64,000 nucleotides of DNA, from assembly GCA_965183885.1 (NCBI GenBank), contig OZ238992.1, positions 744,001 to 808,000 of the forward strand. The letters are read 5' to 3'. How positions within the stretch are numbered: the stretch's first letter is position 1; every line of letters starts with the position of its first letter. Of this stretch, positions 18,027-26,931 are shown in pieces. The position numbers and the translations under genes are program-made. Source of the DNA: UWMA-0277 sp965183885. Lineage in GTDB: Bacteria; Bacteroidota; Bacteroidia; Flavobacteriales; BACL11. The notes below the pieces were generated by a model. The model saw only the letters and a list, made by a program, of their open reading frames with translations, did no database searches and was not told the origin of the DNA.

Positions 18027-18614
18027 TTAAAGATCTTTCATAAACATCTTAGAGATATATTTCCCTAAAATATCAAATTCAATATTTACTGTTGTTCCTA
18101 CCTTAAAAGTATGAAAGTTAGTATGTTCATAGGTAAAAGGAATAATAGCTACAGAAAAAGAATAATCTTTAGAATTAACAACTGTTAAGCTCACCCCATT
18201 TACACAAACAGAACCTTTTTCTACTGTCATATTATCTGAAGGCTTATACTCAAAAGTATAAATATGAGATCCTTTTTCTTCTTTAATAGCAATACATTTT
18301 GCAATTTGATCAACATGACCTTGTACCATATGCCCATCAACTCTAGCTCCTAAAGCCATACAACGCTCTAAGTTTACCTTGCTCCCAACTTCTAACAAAC
18401 CTAAGTTTGTTTTATCTAGAGTTTCTTTTATTGCTGTTACTGTATACACATCATTATTAATTGCTACAACAGTAAGGCAGACTCCATTATGCGCAACAGA
18501 TTGATCAATTTTTAATTCTTGAGTAATTGCTGACTTACATGAAATATGTAAATTACTTCCTTCCTCTTTTAAAGCAACTATTTCTGCTAATTCTTCTATT
18601 ATTCCTGTAAACAT
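18027..18614 (-). CDS. ribE: Riboflavin synthase, alpha subunit
   Basis: This 195-residue enzyme dismutates two 6,7-dimethyl-8-ribityllumazine molecules to riboflavin. It has the expected two tandem lumazine-binding barrels. The first opens with the family hallmark MFTGIIEELAEI and has HNGVCLTVVAI; the second has GHVDQIAKCIAI and CVNGVSLTVVNSK, then FDILGKYISKM. It follows mqnC by one base, forming a two-gene operon. No FMN riboswitch is visible; the upstream region is mqnC coding sequence. Confidence 0.95.
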   Translation of the reverse strand: MFTGIIEELAEIVALKEEGSNLHISCKSAITQELKIDQSVAHNGVCLTVVAINNDVYTVTAIKETLDKTNLGLLEVGSKVNLERCMALGARVDGHMVQGHVDQIAKCIAIKEEKGSHIYTFEYKPSDNMTVEKGSVCVNGVSLTVVNSKDYSFSVAIIPFTYEHTNFHTFKVGTTVNIEFDILGKYISKMFMKDL

Positions 18615-18615
18615 T

Positions 18616-19737
18616 TTAATAATCTATTTCTTGTTCTACCATCTCTGGCATTACTCTATTTTCATACAGCTGCGTTCTTAGCTGTGGTGTAAACCCTGCT
18701 GCTTTAATACAATCTTGTATGCTATTTGCTGTAAACCTATGTGGAGCTCCAGCTGCCGAAACTACATTTTCTTCAATCATAATTGAGCCCATATCATTTG
18801 CCCCACCATGTAAGGTAAGTTGAGCTGTATCAGCTCCAACTGTAAGCCAAGAGGTTTGAATATTTTGAATATTTGGCAGCATAATTCTACTAATAGCAAC
18901 CATACGCATATACTCATCAGCAGAAGTTTCATTATTAATTCCTTTTACTCTTTGCAATAAAGTACCATCATCCATAAATGGCCATGCAATAAAGGCTAAG
19001 AATCCATTTTCATTTTCTGGCTTTTGCTCCTGAACTTCTCTAATTCTTACTAAATGATCAAAACGTTCTTCAATTGTTTCAATATGTCCAAACATCATAG
19101 TCGCCGATGTTGTTAATCCTACTTGATGTGCAACCTTCATTACATCTAACCATTCTTGCCCTGTACATTTTCCTTTAGAAATTAAACGCCTTACCCTATC
19201 ACTTAAAATCTCTGCTCCTGCTCCTGGCATACTATCCATCCCAGATTCTTTTAATGCAGTTAAAGCTTCCAAATGGGTATGCCCTCCAACTTTACAAATA
19301 TGCGCTACTTCTGGTGGGCCTAAAGCATGTAACTTAATAGTAGGAAACATCTTTTTTAATTCTCTAAACAAATTTGTATAGTACTCCAACCCTAATTCTG
19401 GATGATGACCTCCTTGTAAAAGCAACTGGTCCCCTCCATACTTAAGCGTTTCTTCCATCTTAACCTTATAAGTTTCCAAATTGGTTACATAAACCTCTTC
19501 GTGTTTTGGATGCCTAAAGAAATTACAAAACTTGCAATTAGCTGTACAAGCATTAGTTGTATTTACATTTCTATCAATTTGCCAAGTAACAACATTACCT
19601 GGAACTTGCATTTGTCTTAATTCATTTGCTGCCCACATTAACTCAGCAGTAGGGGTATTTTCAAATAAAAATTGTCCCTCTTCTGCACTCAGAAATTCTT
19701 TTTTTAATGCTCTTTCAATCAGCTGCTTACTCTCCAT
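18616..19737 (-). CDS. mqnC: Cyclic dehypoxanthinyl futalosine synthase (radical SAM)
   Basis: MqnC cyclises dehypoxanthine futalosine in the futalosine route to menaquinone. The 373-residue protein has the radical-SAM triad Cys64-xxx-Cys68-xx-Cys71 (NACTANCKFCNFF). It also has GGDQLLLQGGHHPELGLEYY, HALGPPEVAHI, and the C-terminal SWLTVGADTAQLTLHGGANDMG with IEENVVSAAG, all typical of MqnC. The closest alternative is its paralogue MqnE, which differs in the Cys-loop context. The gene implies that this organism uses the futalosine rather than the MenFDHCEB pathway. It is divergent from pepA with overlapping promoters. Confidence 0.88.
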   Translation of the reverse strand: MESKQLIERALKKEFLSAEEGQFLFENTPTAELMWAANELRQMQVPGNVVTWQIDRNVNTTNACTANCKFCNFFRHPKHEEVYVTNLETYKVKMEETLKYGGDQLLLQGGHHPELGLEYYTNLFRELKKMFPTIKLHALGPPEVAHICKVGGHTHLEALTALKESGMDSMPGAGAEILSDRVRRLISKGKCTGQEWLDVMKVAHQVGLTTSATMMFGHIETIEERFDHLVRIREVQEQKPENENGFLAFIAWPFMDDGTLLQRVKGINNETSADEYMRMVAISRIMLPNIQNIQTSWLTVGADTAQLTLHGGANDMGSIMIEENVVSAAGAPHRFTANSIQDCIKAAGFTPQLRTQLYENRVMPEMVEQEIDY

Positions 19738-19745
19738 AAAATTTT

Positions 19746-19753
19746 TAGTTTTG
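19746..19753 (+). promoter_or_regulatory. -7 box (TAGTTTTG) for pepA
   Basis: TAGTTTTG fits TAnnTTTG and ends 23 nt before the ATG at 19777. An in-frame GTG overlapping this box (19753) is therefore unlikely to be the real start of the aminopeptidase. Confidence 0.6.
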
Positions 19754-19759
19754 TGAGTT

Positions 19760-19767
19760 CAAAATTA
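19760..19767 (-). promoter_or_regulatory. -7 box (TAATTTTG) for mqnC-ribE, overlapping the pepA promoter
   Basis: On the minus strand TAATTTTG is a perfect TAnnTTTG match, 22 nt before the mqnC ATG. Only six bases separate it from the plus-strand box at 19746-19753, so the two polymerase footprints must overlap. Confidence 0.55.
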
Positions 19768-19776
19768 CACAATTAT

Positions 19777-21195
19777 ATGACTACTCTAATTAAAAAGAAA
19801 ACAACAATTTCTGAAAAAGATAATTTAGTATTATTAATAGCAACTAATAGTGATCTATCAAGCTTTAACCTAAATGATGCTGAACACTCTTTTATTAAAG
19901 AAGAACTTAGTAATGACAAGGAGCTAATAAGTATCAATCAATATAATAGACTGCTCTTTATTGTATGCCCTAAAGACGAAAAAGACAGCAATAAACACCT
20001 TGAATCTTGCAGAATGCTAGGAGACTCTTTACAAGGAAAGTTAAAAGACAAAGAAAAAATTAGTCTTATTGATGTAAAAGGAAACCAAACAGAAGCTTTA
20101 GCAATTACTGAAGGAATGGCTCTTGCTAATTACACCTTTACAAAGCATAAAACAGACGGGAAACCAAATAAATTAACAACTATTAATCTATGCAAAAATT
20201 CTGATGAAAAAGAAATTGCTGAATTACAAAACATAGTTGATGCAGTGTACTTAACAAGAGATTTAGTCAATGAGCCTTTCTCACATCTTACTGCAAAAGA
20301 TTTAGCTGATGCCGCTGTAAAGGCTGGTAAGCAATCTGGTTTTAAAACTACTGTTTTCAATAAAAAGAAGATAGAATCTTTAAAAATGGGAGGGCTTTTA
20401 GCAGTAAACCAAGGAAGTATTGATGAACCTACCTTTACTATTATGGAGTGGAAACCAGAAAATGCAAAAAATAAACAACCTATTATTTTAGTAGGTAAAG
20501 GAATTGTATACGATACTGGAGGCTTAAGTTTAAAACCAACTGCTAACTCTATGGATTTAATGAAGATTGATATGGGTGGTGCAGGTACTGTAATTGGTGC
20601 TATGCAAGCAATTGCATCAAATAAGTTACCTTATCATGTTATTGCTCTTAACCCTGCAACTGATAACCGACCTTCAGGAAACGCTTATGCTCCTGGAGAT
20701 GTAATTACTATGCATGACGGAACAACTGTTGAGGTATTAAATACTGATGCTGAAGGACGTTTAGTACTTGCTGATGCATTAAGTTTTGCAAAAAAATATA
20801 ACCCTGAATTAGTTATTGATTTAGCTACCTTAACTGGAGCAGCTGTTGCTGCAATTGGGCATCATGGTTTTATAAGTATGCACGATGGTGCAGCAAAAGA
20901 ACATGCAGATCTAAAAGCAATTGGAGATGAAGTTCATGAAAGATTAGCTGAATTCCCTTTTTGGTCAGATTATGATGAATTAATAAAATCTGATATTGCA
21001 GATATTAAAAACTTAGGAGGACCTTATGGAGGCGCTATTACAGCTGGTAAGTTTTTAGCACATTTTGCCGATTATCCATTTATTCATATTGACTTACCAG
21101 GGGTTTATTCAAAAGGGAAATATGGATATAGAGGAAAAGGTGCTACAGGAATGGGAGTGCGTTTACTTTACCAGTTCATTAAAAATAAAAGCTAA
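19777..21195 (+). CDS. pepA: Leucyl aminopeptidase, M17 family
   Basis: This 472-residue cytosolic metallopeptidase releases N-terminal residues from peptides. The M17 two-metal site is clear: VGKGIVYDTGGLSLKPT (metal-ligand Lys and Asp), MKIDMGGAG, and the signature NTDAEGRLVLADAL. The N-terminal macro-like domain (about 1-160) is divergent, as usual. I chose the ATG at 19777 because the upstream GTG lies within the promoter box. The stop overlaps the pdxA start by one base (TAATG), so the two are translationally coupled. Confidence 0.92.
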   Translation: MTTLIKKKTTISEKDNLVLLIATNSDLSSFNLNDAEHSFIKEELSNDKELISINQYNRLLFIVCPKDEKDSNKHLESCRMLGDSLQGKLKDKEKISLIDVKGNQTEALAITEGMALANYTFTKHKTDGKPNKLTTINLCKNSDEKEIAELQNIVDAVYLTRDLVNEPFSHLTAKDLADAAVKAGKQSGFKTTVFNKKKIESLKMGGLLAVNQGSIDEPTFTIMEWKPENAKNKQPIILVGKGIVYDTGGLSLKPTANSMDLMKIDMGGAGTVIGAMQAIASNKLPYHVIALNPATDNRPSGNAYAPGDVITMHDGTTVEVLNTDAEGRLVLADALSFAKKYNPELVIDLATLTGAAVAAIGHHGFISMHDGAAKEHADLKAIGDEVHERLAEFPFWSDYDELIKSDIADIKNLGGPYGGAITAGKFLAHFADYPFIHIDLPGVYSKGKYGYRGKGATGMGVRLLYQFIKNKS

Positions 21196-22238
21196 TGGCT
21201 AATAAAAAAATAAAAGTAGGAATCTCTATTGGAGATTTAAATGGTATTGGAATGGAAGTTATCATCAAAACATTTAAAGACAATAGAATGATGGATTTTT
21301 GCACTCCAATTATTTTTGGAGCTAGTAAAACAGCTAGCATACATCGAAAAGCATTAAATGCTCAAGACTTTAATTTTAACACCATTAACACTATTAAGGA
21401 TGCACATCCTAAGAAAGCAAACCTAATTAATGTTTGGAAAGAAGATGTTGAAATAAAGTTTGGAAGCTCAACAGCTACATCAGGAGCTTATGCTTTTGAA
21501 TCTATTAAAGCAACATGTAAAGCTCTAAAAGATGGAGAAATTGATGTTATGGTTACTGCTCCAATAAATAAATCCTCAATACAAGAAAAAGTTAAGGATT
21601 TTGTAGGACATACTGAGTTTTTGGCTGGTAATTTTGGAGGCGATTCCTTAATGATTATGGTAAGTGATGTTATGAAAATTGCTTTTGTAACAGGACATAT
21701 CCCTTTGTCAGAAGTGAAATCGGCAATTACAACTGATAAAATTATTGCCAAAACAAAACAACTTAATCAGTCTTTAATTACTGACTTCGGAATTAGAAAA
21801 CCTAAAATTGCAGTTATAGGGCTTAATCCTCATGCTGGAGAAGATGGTATGCTAGGAAAAGAAGAGGAAGAAACTATCTCACCTGCATTAAAGCAACTTA
21901 AAGATGAAGACGTCTTAGCCTTTGGACCTTACCCTGCCGATAGTTTTTTCACTCCTAAAAACCTAAATTCATTTGATGGAATATTATCTATGTATCATGA
22001 TCAAGGACTAACTCCATTTAAGACACTTTCATTCTCTGAAGGTGTTAACTATACAGCTGGACTTAATATTGTAAGAACATCACCAGTTCATGGCACAGCT
22101 TATGAGATTGCTGGTAAAGGAGAAGCTGATGAACAATCTTTTCGTGAAGCAGTATACTTAGCTTGCGATATCTTTGCAAAAAGAACAGATTTTAAAGCCC
22201 TAAATGAGAATCCTTTAACTTTTAAAACAAGAAAATAA
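21195..22238 (+). CDS. pdxA: 4-hydroxythreonine-4-phosphate dehydrogenase
   Basis: PdxA oxidises 4-phosphohydroxy-L-threonine in DXP-dependent vitamin B6 synthesis. The 347-residue sequence begins VGISIGDLNGIGMEVI and has MVTAPINKSSI, GHTEFLAG, GLNPHAGEDGMLGKEE, GPYPADSFF, and MYHDQGLTPFK, which includes the metal-binding His and Asp of the family. Length is normal (about 330-350). It shares an A with the pepA stop. After it, 59 bp with a new promoter lead into the DUF177-rpmF operon. Confidence 0.95.
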   Translation: MANKKIKVGISIGDLNGIGMEVIIKTFKDNRMMDFCTPIIFGASKTASIHRKALNAQDFNFNTINTIKDAHPKKANLINVWKEDVEIKFGSSTATSGAYAFESIKATCKALKDGEIDVMVTAPINKSSIQEKVKDFVGHTEFLAGNFGGDSLMIMVSDVMKIAFVTGHIPLSEVKSAITTDKIIAKTKQLNQSLITDFGIRKPKIAVIGLNPHAGEDGMLGKEEEETISPALKQLKDEDVLAFGPYPADSFFTPKNLNSFDGILSMYHDQGLTPFKTLSFSEGVNYTAGLNIVRTSPVHGTAYEIAGKGEADEQSFREAVYLACDIFAKRTDFKALNENPLTFKTRK

Positions 22239-22267
22239 ACTTAATACTCTGAATACGAATAAATTTG

Positions 22268-22275
22268 TATCTTTG
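22268..22275 (+). promoter_or_regulatory. -7 box (TATCTTTG) for the DUF177-rpmF-plsX-fabH operon
   Basis: TATCTTTG followed by C is a perfect -7 match 22 nt before the ATG at 22298, in the gap after pdxA. Confidence 0.65.
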
Positions 22276-22297
22276 CAGCCCTTTAAAATTCAGGTGA

Positions 22298-22816
22298 ATG
22301 GATAATTATGTGATAAAATTAGGAGGAATTCCCAATGGAGAGCACACCTATTCATTTGAGATAAAGGACCAGTTCTTTGAGGTATTTACACAGTCGGAAG
22401 TGCAACATGCAAATATTATTGCAACAGCTTTACTAGATAAAGAAAACAATAAATTAGCATTAACACTTACCTTAAGTGGTGTTATAAACAATCTTCTTTG
22501 CGATATATGTGCTGAAGATTTATCTATAAATATTGAAACAAAAACAAAAATTATCATCAAAGAAACTGATGAAAATTTAGAGTCTACTGACGAAATAATT
22601 TATGTTAAAACGAGTGAAAATACGTTTTCTCTTCAACATTTAATTTTTGAAATAATCAATTTAACACTGCCTAACAAACGACAACATCCGATTAATGAAG
22701 ATGGAAGTAGTAACTGCAATAAAGAAATGGTAGATTTGATAGAAAAATATACTGTAAAAGAAGAAAAGTCATCTGACCCTAGGTGGGATGCATTAAAAGA
22801 TTTAAAATTAAAATAG
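22298..22816 (+). CDS. DUF177 (YceD-type) protein, possible rRNA-associated metal-binding protein
   Basis: This 172-residue soluble protein lies directly before rpmF, the conserved position of DUF177/YceD genes, which have been linked to 23S rRNA accumulation. It has the CDIC pair (LLCDICAEDLSI), an acidic mid-segment, LPNKRQHPINEDGSSNC (a family pattern near the C-terminus) and a tail DPRWDALKDLKL, which is typical. Thirteen bases separate it from rpmF. The family assignment rests on the tail motif and position. Confidence 0.85.
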   Translation: MDNYVIKLGGIPNGEHTYSFEIKDQFFEVFTQSEVQHANIIATALLDKENNKLALTLTLSGVINNLLCDICAEDLSINIETKTKIIIKETDENLESTDEIIYVKTSENTFSLQHLIFEIINLTLPNKRQHPINEDGSSNCNKEMVDLIEKYTVKEEKSSDPRWDALKDLKLK

Positions 22817-22829
22817 TAAAAGAAAGAAA

Positions 22830-23015
22830 ATGGCACATCCTAAAAGAAAAATTTCTAAGACTAGAAGAGATAAAAGAAGAACTCATTATAAAGCTTCTGC
22901 TACTACTATGTACAGCTGCCCAAACTGTAGTACTCCTGTACAATATCACAGAGTTTGTGAAGAGTGTGGAACTTACAGAGGGAAGCAAGCGATAGAAAAA
23001 CAAGTATCTCTATAG
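22830..23015 (+). CDS. rpmF: 50S ribosomal protein L32
   Basis: This 61-residue protein starts MAHPKRKISKTRRDKRRTHY, the L32 hallmark. It has a zinc-ribbon with two Cys pairs, SCPNCSTP and VCEECGTYRG (C-x2-C, about 12 residues, C-x2-C), so it is the zinc-binding (C+) form. The next gene, plsX, follows after 50 bp, the common rpmF-plsX-fabH order linking ribosome and lipid synthesis. Confidence 0.97.
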   Translation: MAHPKRKISKTRRDKRRTHYKASATTMYSCPNCSTPVQYHRVCEECGTYRGKQAIEKQVSL

Positions 23016-23065
23016 TTCTTCAGTAGATTTTTGTAGTTTTAGCCCTTTAAAACTGCAAACTATTT

Positions 23066-24004
23066 ATGAGAATTGGAATAGATATTATGGGAGGAGACTA
23101 TGCTCCCAAAAAAACCGTTCATGGAGCTATTCTGGCTCTTAATGAACTTCCTACCGATACCGAGGTGGTCTTATTTGGAAGAAAGAACGAAATTCTTTCT
23201 GAATTAGAGCACCATAATATTGCCGCAGATACTTTTGAAATTGTAGACTGTGATGATGTAATCGAAATGGGAGAACACCCAACAAAAGCATTTAAATCAA
23301 AACCCAACTCTAGCATTGCTAAAGGGTTTGAATATTTAGCTAAAGGAAAAATAGAAGGTTTTTCTTCAGCTGGAAATACAGGTGCAATGTTTGTAGGCGG
23401 ATACTACTCTGTAAAAGCAATAACTGGAATCTTACGCCCAGCAATTTCCACATTAGTTCCTAGAGAAGATGGAGGTGTTACCGTACTTTTAGATGTGGGT
23501 GCTAATGCCGATTGCAAACCTGATGTTTTATATCAATTTGGAATCCTAGGGTCCTTATTTTCAGAACATGTTTGTGGAATAAAAGATCCAAAAGTAAGCT
23601 TGCTAAACCTTGGCGAAGAAAAAACTAAAGGAAATATGCTTACTCAAGCTACCTTTAGTATGATGGAAAATAATACTGACTATAATTTTACTGGAAACAT
23701 TGAAGGAAGAGCAATTTTTGACTCTGAAACTGATGTAATTGTTTGCGATGGATTTACAGGAAATATTGTGTTAAAAGAAGCTGAAGGAATCTATTCTATA
23801 ATGGAAAAAAGAGGCCTGCTCGATGATTATTTTAAACGATTTAATTATGAAAATTACGGGGGAACACCAATCTTAGGCTTAAACAAGACAGTAATTATTG
23901 GACATGGAATCTCAAATGAAATTGCTATAAAAAATATGATTCTGCTTACTAAAGATGTTGTAGAAGCTGATTTAACAAGTAAAATAAAAAACAACCTAAA
24001 CTAA
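23066..24004 (+). CDS. plsX: Phosphate acyltransferase
   Basis: PlsX converts acyl-ACP to acyl-phosphate, which feeds PlsY in phospholipid synthesis. The 312-residue sequence opens MRIGIDIMGGDYAPKKTVHGA and has FSAGNTGAMFVGGYY, VLLDVGANADCKPDVL, NLGEEKTKGN and IVCDGFTGNIVLKEAEG, all standard. The stop and the fabH start share one base (TAATG), so the two are translationally coupled. Confidence 0.96.
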   Translation: MRIGIDIMGGDYAPKKTVHGAILALNELPTDTEVVLFGRKNEILSELEHHNIAADTFEIVDCDDVIEMGEHPTKAFKSKPNSSIAKGFEYLAKGKIEGFSSAGNTGAMFVGGYYSVKAITGILRPAISTLVPREDGGVTVLLDVGANADCKPDVLYQFGILGSLFSEHVCGIKDPKVSLLNLGEEKTKGNMLTQATFSMMENNTDYNFTGNIEGRAIFDSETDVIVCDGFTGNIVLKEAEGIYSIMEKRGLLDDYFKRFNYENYGGTPILGLNKTVIIGHGISNEIAIKNMILLTKDVVEADLTSKIKNNLN

Positions 24005-25005
24005 TGGGAAAAATAAACGCTGCAATAACAGGAATTCAAGGCTATGTACCTGACTATATACTTACTAATAAGGAATTAGAAACTTTAGTAGACACTAATG
24101 ATGAGTGGATTACCTCTCGTACAGGAATTAAAGAAAGACGAATTCTTAAAGGAAAAGGAAAGGGGACCTCTGAGCTTGGGACACAAGCAATAAAAGGCTT
24201 ATTAGCAAAAACAGATACTAACGCTGAAGATATTGATTTAATTATTTGTGCTACAGCAACACCTGATATGGTTTTTCCATCAACAGCATGTATAATAGCC
24301 GATAAAGTAGGTGCAAAAAATGCTTTTGCCTACGATCTTATGGCAGCTTGTTCAGGGTTCTTATTTGCATTATCAACTGCCTCAAAATTTATTGAAACAG
24401 GAGCCTATAAAAAGGTAATTGTAGTTGGTGCTGACAAAATGTCTTCAATTGTTGATTATACTGATAGAGCTACTTGTATTATTTTTGGTGATGGAGCAGG
24501 TGCTGTATTATTAGAACCAACAGAAGATGGATTAGGGATACAAGACTCTATACTAAAAAGTGATGGTGCTGGAAGAGAGTTCTTACATATGAAAGCAGGA
24601 GGATCTGAAAAACCAGCTTCACATGAAACTGTAGATGCTAGAGAACATTTTGTTTTTCAAGATGGACAACCTGTATTTAAGGCCGCAGTAAAAAGTATGG
24701 CTGATGTGTCAGAACAAATAATGAAGCGTAATAATTTAACAGCTGATGATGTTGCTTGGCTAGTACCTCACCAAGCAAATAAGCGTATTATTGATGCTAC
24801 TGCAAGAAGAATGGGTGTAGGTGATGAAAAAGTGATGCTTAACATCCAAAAATATGGAAATACTACTAATGGAACTATTCCTTTATGCTTATGGGAATGG
24901 GAAAATCAACTAAATAAAGGAGACAATATTGTACTTGCTGCATTTGGTGGTGGATTTACATGGGGCTCAATTTATCTAAAATGGGCCTACGATTCAAAGA
25001 AATAA
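24004..25005 (+). CDS. fabH: Beta-ketoacyl-ACP synthase III
   Basis: FabH condenses acetyl-CoA with malonyl-ACP to start fatty-acid elongation. In this 333-residue thiolase-fold enzyme, the catalytic Cys is in DLMAACSGFLFAL, the His in WLVPHQANKRII and the Asn in YGNTTNGTIPL. The opening GYVPDYILTNKELE...VDTNDEWITSRTGI is typical. Its product feeds the same pathway as accB-accC immediately downstream (32-bp gap). Confidence 0.96.
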   Translation: MGKINAAITGIQGYVPDYILTNKELETLVDTNDEWITSRTGIKERRILKGKGKGTSELGTQAIKGLLAKTDTNAEDIDLIICATATPDMVFPSTACIIADKVGAKNAFAYDLMAACSGFLFALSTASKFIETGAYKKVIVVGADKMSSIVDYTDRATCIIFGDGAGAVLLEPTEDGLGIQDSILKSDGAGREFLHMKAGGSEKPASHETVDAREHFVFQDGQPVFKAAVKSMADVSEQIMKRNNLTADDVAWLVPHQANKRIIDATARRMGVGDEKVMLNIQKYGNTTNGTIPLCLWEWENQLNKGDNIVLAAFGGGFTWGSIYLKWAYDSKK

Positions 25006-25037
25006 TTACATTTGTACTATAAAATAAAACTTAAAAA

Positions 25038-25523
25038 ATGGATTTAAAAGATATACAAGAATTAATAAAATTTGTTGCAAAATCAGGAGCAACAGAAGTA
25101 GATTTAGAGATTGATAACGTTAAAATATCTATCAAGTCTCCAGGAAAGAAAAGAAAAGGAGATATTGATGAGGTTACTACAATAATACAACAAGCACCTG
25201 CACAAATGATGGCTGCACCTGTTGCTGCTCCAGTAGCTGCCGCACCTGTTGTTGCTGCTCCGGCTGCTGATGAAAACGCAAACTACATTACTGTTAAGGC
25301 TTCAATGATTGGTACTTTTTACCGTTCATCTTCTCCTGAAACTCCACCATTTATCAATGTTGGCGATACTATTAAAGAAGGACAAACAATTTGTATTATC
25401 GAAGCAATGAAATTATTTAACGAAATTGAATCAGAAGTATCTGGTAAAGTTGTTAAAGTATTAGTTGATGATGCTTCTCCAATTGAATTTGATCAGCCAC
25501 TATTTTTGGTTGACCCATCATAA
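25038..25523 (+). CDS. accB: Biotin carboxyl carrier protein of acetyl-CoA carboxylase
   Basis: This 161-residue carrier has an N-terminal segment (DLKDIQELIKFVAKSGATEVDLE), a flexible Ala/Pro/Val linker at about residues 50-80, and a C-terminal biotinyl domain. Biotin should attach to the Lys of EAMKLFNEIE. GTFYRSSSPETPPFINVGD is the familiar thumb region of AccB. It delivers CO2 to the carboxyltransferase; accA and accD are not in this window. accC starts 22 bp downstream. Confidence 0.96.
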   Translation: MDLKDIQELIKFVAKSGATEVDLEIDNVKISIKSPGKKRKGDIDEVTTIIQQAPAQMMAAPVAAPVAAAPVVAAPAADENANYITVKASMIGTFYRSSSPETPPFINVGDTIKEGQTICIIEAMKLFNEIESEVSGKVVKVLVDDASPIEFDQPLFLVDPS

Positions 25524-25545
25524 TTACTCCTTAAAATAATTTATT

Positions 25546-26880
25546 ATGTTTAAGAAAATCCTAATAGCAAATAGGGGGGAAATCGCATTGCGTATTATCC
25601 GTACCTGTAAAGAAATGGGTGTAAAAACTGTAGCAGTATATTCTAAAGCTGATGCAGATAGCTTACACGTTCGTTTTGCTGATGAAGCTGTTTGTATTGG
25701 CCCTGCAGCAAGTTCTGAATCTTACTTAAAGATTCCAAATATTATTGCTGCTGCTGAAATTACTAATGCTGATGCTATCCACCCAGGTTATGGGTTCTTA
25801 GCTGAAAACTCAAATTTCTCTAAAATCTGTGATGAAAATGGCATTAAATTTATTGGTGCCTCTCCTGAAATGATTGATGGAATGGGAGATAAAGCAAATG
25901 CAAAAGAAACAATGAAAAAAGCAGGAGTACCAACTATCCCTGGATCAGTAGGTATAATCCCTAATTTTGAGGCTTGTCAAAAACTTGCTCTTGAAATTGG
26001 ATACCCTATAATGCTTAAAGCTACTGCTGGTGGTGGAGGTAAAGGTATGCGTTTAGTTTGGGAAGCAGAAAATCTTGAAGAAGCATGGAATAGTGCTAGA
26101 CAAGAATCAAAAGCTGCATTTGGAAATGACGGTATGTATATGGAGAAGTTTATTGAAGACCCAAGACATATTGAAATACAAATTATTGGTGATCACAGAG
26201 GAAAAGCAGCTCATTTATCAGAAAGAGATTGTTCTATACAAAGAAGACATCAAAAATTAACAGAAGAAACTCCATCTCCTTTCATGACAGAGAAGTTAAG
26301 AGAAGATATGGGAGAGGCTGCAATTAAAGCTGCCGAAGCTGTAAAATATGAAGGAGTTGGTACTGTAGAATTCTTAGTTGATAAGCATAGAGATTTCTAT
26401 TTTATGGAAATGAATACGCGTATACAAGTTGAGCACCCAATTACTGAAGAAGTTGTTGATTATGACTTAATAAGGGAGCAAATAAAAGTTGCTGCAGGAA
26501 TTGAAATTTCAGGAAAGAACTACCATCCTCAACTACACGCTATTGAGTGTAGAATTAATGCTGAGGATCCTGAAAATGATTTTAGACCTTGTCCTGGTAA
26601 AATCACTAATTTTCATGCTCCAGGAGGACACGGAATAAGAATTGATACTCATGTTTATGCAAACTATATGATTCCTCCATTCTACGACTCTATGATTGCT
26701 AAAGTAATTACAGTTGCGCAAACTAGAGAAGAAGCAATAGCAAAAATGGAAAGAGCTTTAGATGAGTTTATTATCGAAGGAATAAAAACAACTATTCCTT
26801 TCCATCAAAAACTAATGAAAGATAAAAAATTCCGCGAAGGTGATTATACTACCAAGTTTATGGAAACATTTACTATGTAA
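25546..26880 (+). CDS. accC: Acetyl-CoA carboxylase, biotin carboxylase subunit
   Basis: AccC carboxylates the biotin on AccB with ATP and bicarbonate. The 444-residue ATP-grasp enzyme opens FKKILIANRGEIALRIIRTC. It has the glycine-rich loop KATAGGGGKGMRLV, MEKFIEDPRHIEIQI, ERDCSIQRRHQKL and the catalytic FMEMNTRIQVEHPITE. Full length. A strong bidirectional terminator follows within 4 bp of the stop and ends the operon. Confidence 0.97.
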   Translation: MFKKILIANRGEIALRIIRTCKEMGVKTVAVYSKADADSLHVRFADEAVCIGPAASSESYLKIPNIIAAAEITNADAIHPGYGFLAENSNFSKICDENGIKFIGASPEMIDGMGDKANAKETMKKAGVPTIPGSVGIIPNFEACQKLALEIGYPIMLKATAGGGGKGMRLVWEAENLEEAWNSARQESKAAFGNDGMYMEKFIEDPRHIEIQIIGDHRGKAAHLSERDCSIQRRHQKLTEETPSPFMTEKLREDMGEAAIKAAEAVKYEGVGTVEFLVDKHRDFYFMEMNTRIQVEHPITEEVVDYDLIREQIKVAAGIEISGKNYHPQLHAIECRINAEDPENDFRPCPGKITNFHAPGGHGIRIDTHVYANYMIPPFYDSMIAKVITVAQTREEAIAKMERALDEFIIEGIKTTIPFHQKLMKDKKFREGDYTTKFMETFTM

Positions 26881-26883
26881 CAT

Positions 26884-26916
26884 AAAAAAAGCCCACTAAA
26901 TAGTGGGCTTTTTTTA
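26884..26916. terminator. Bidirectional terminator between accC and the PLD-fold gene
   Basis: This perfect palindrome has A-runs on one side and T-runs on the other. Stem AGCCCACTA/TAGTGGGCT with a 2-nt centre is flanked by seven A and seven T, so it serves the plus-strand accC operon and the convergent minus-strand gene ending at 26932. Confidence 0.93.
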
Positions 26917-26931
26917 TGTATAGTATTTAAA

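Noticed and set aside
18027..19737. FMN riboswitch before ribE
   Set aside because: ribE follows mqnC by one base and no RFN-like conserved structure is visible upstream of mqnC.
19753..19776. GTG start giving pepA eight extra residues
   Set aside because: The codon overlaps the TAGTTTTG promoter box and the predicted transcription start lies after it; ATG at 19777 is kept.
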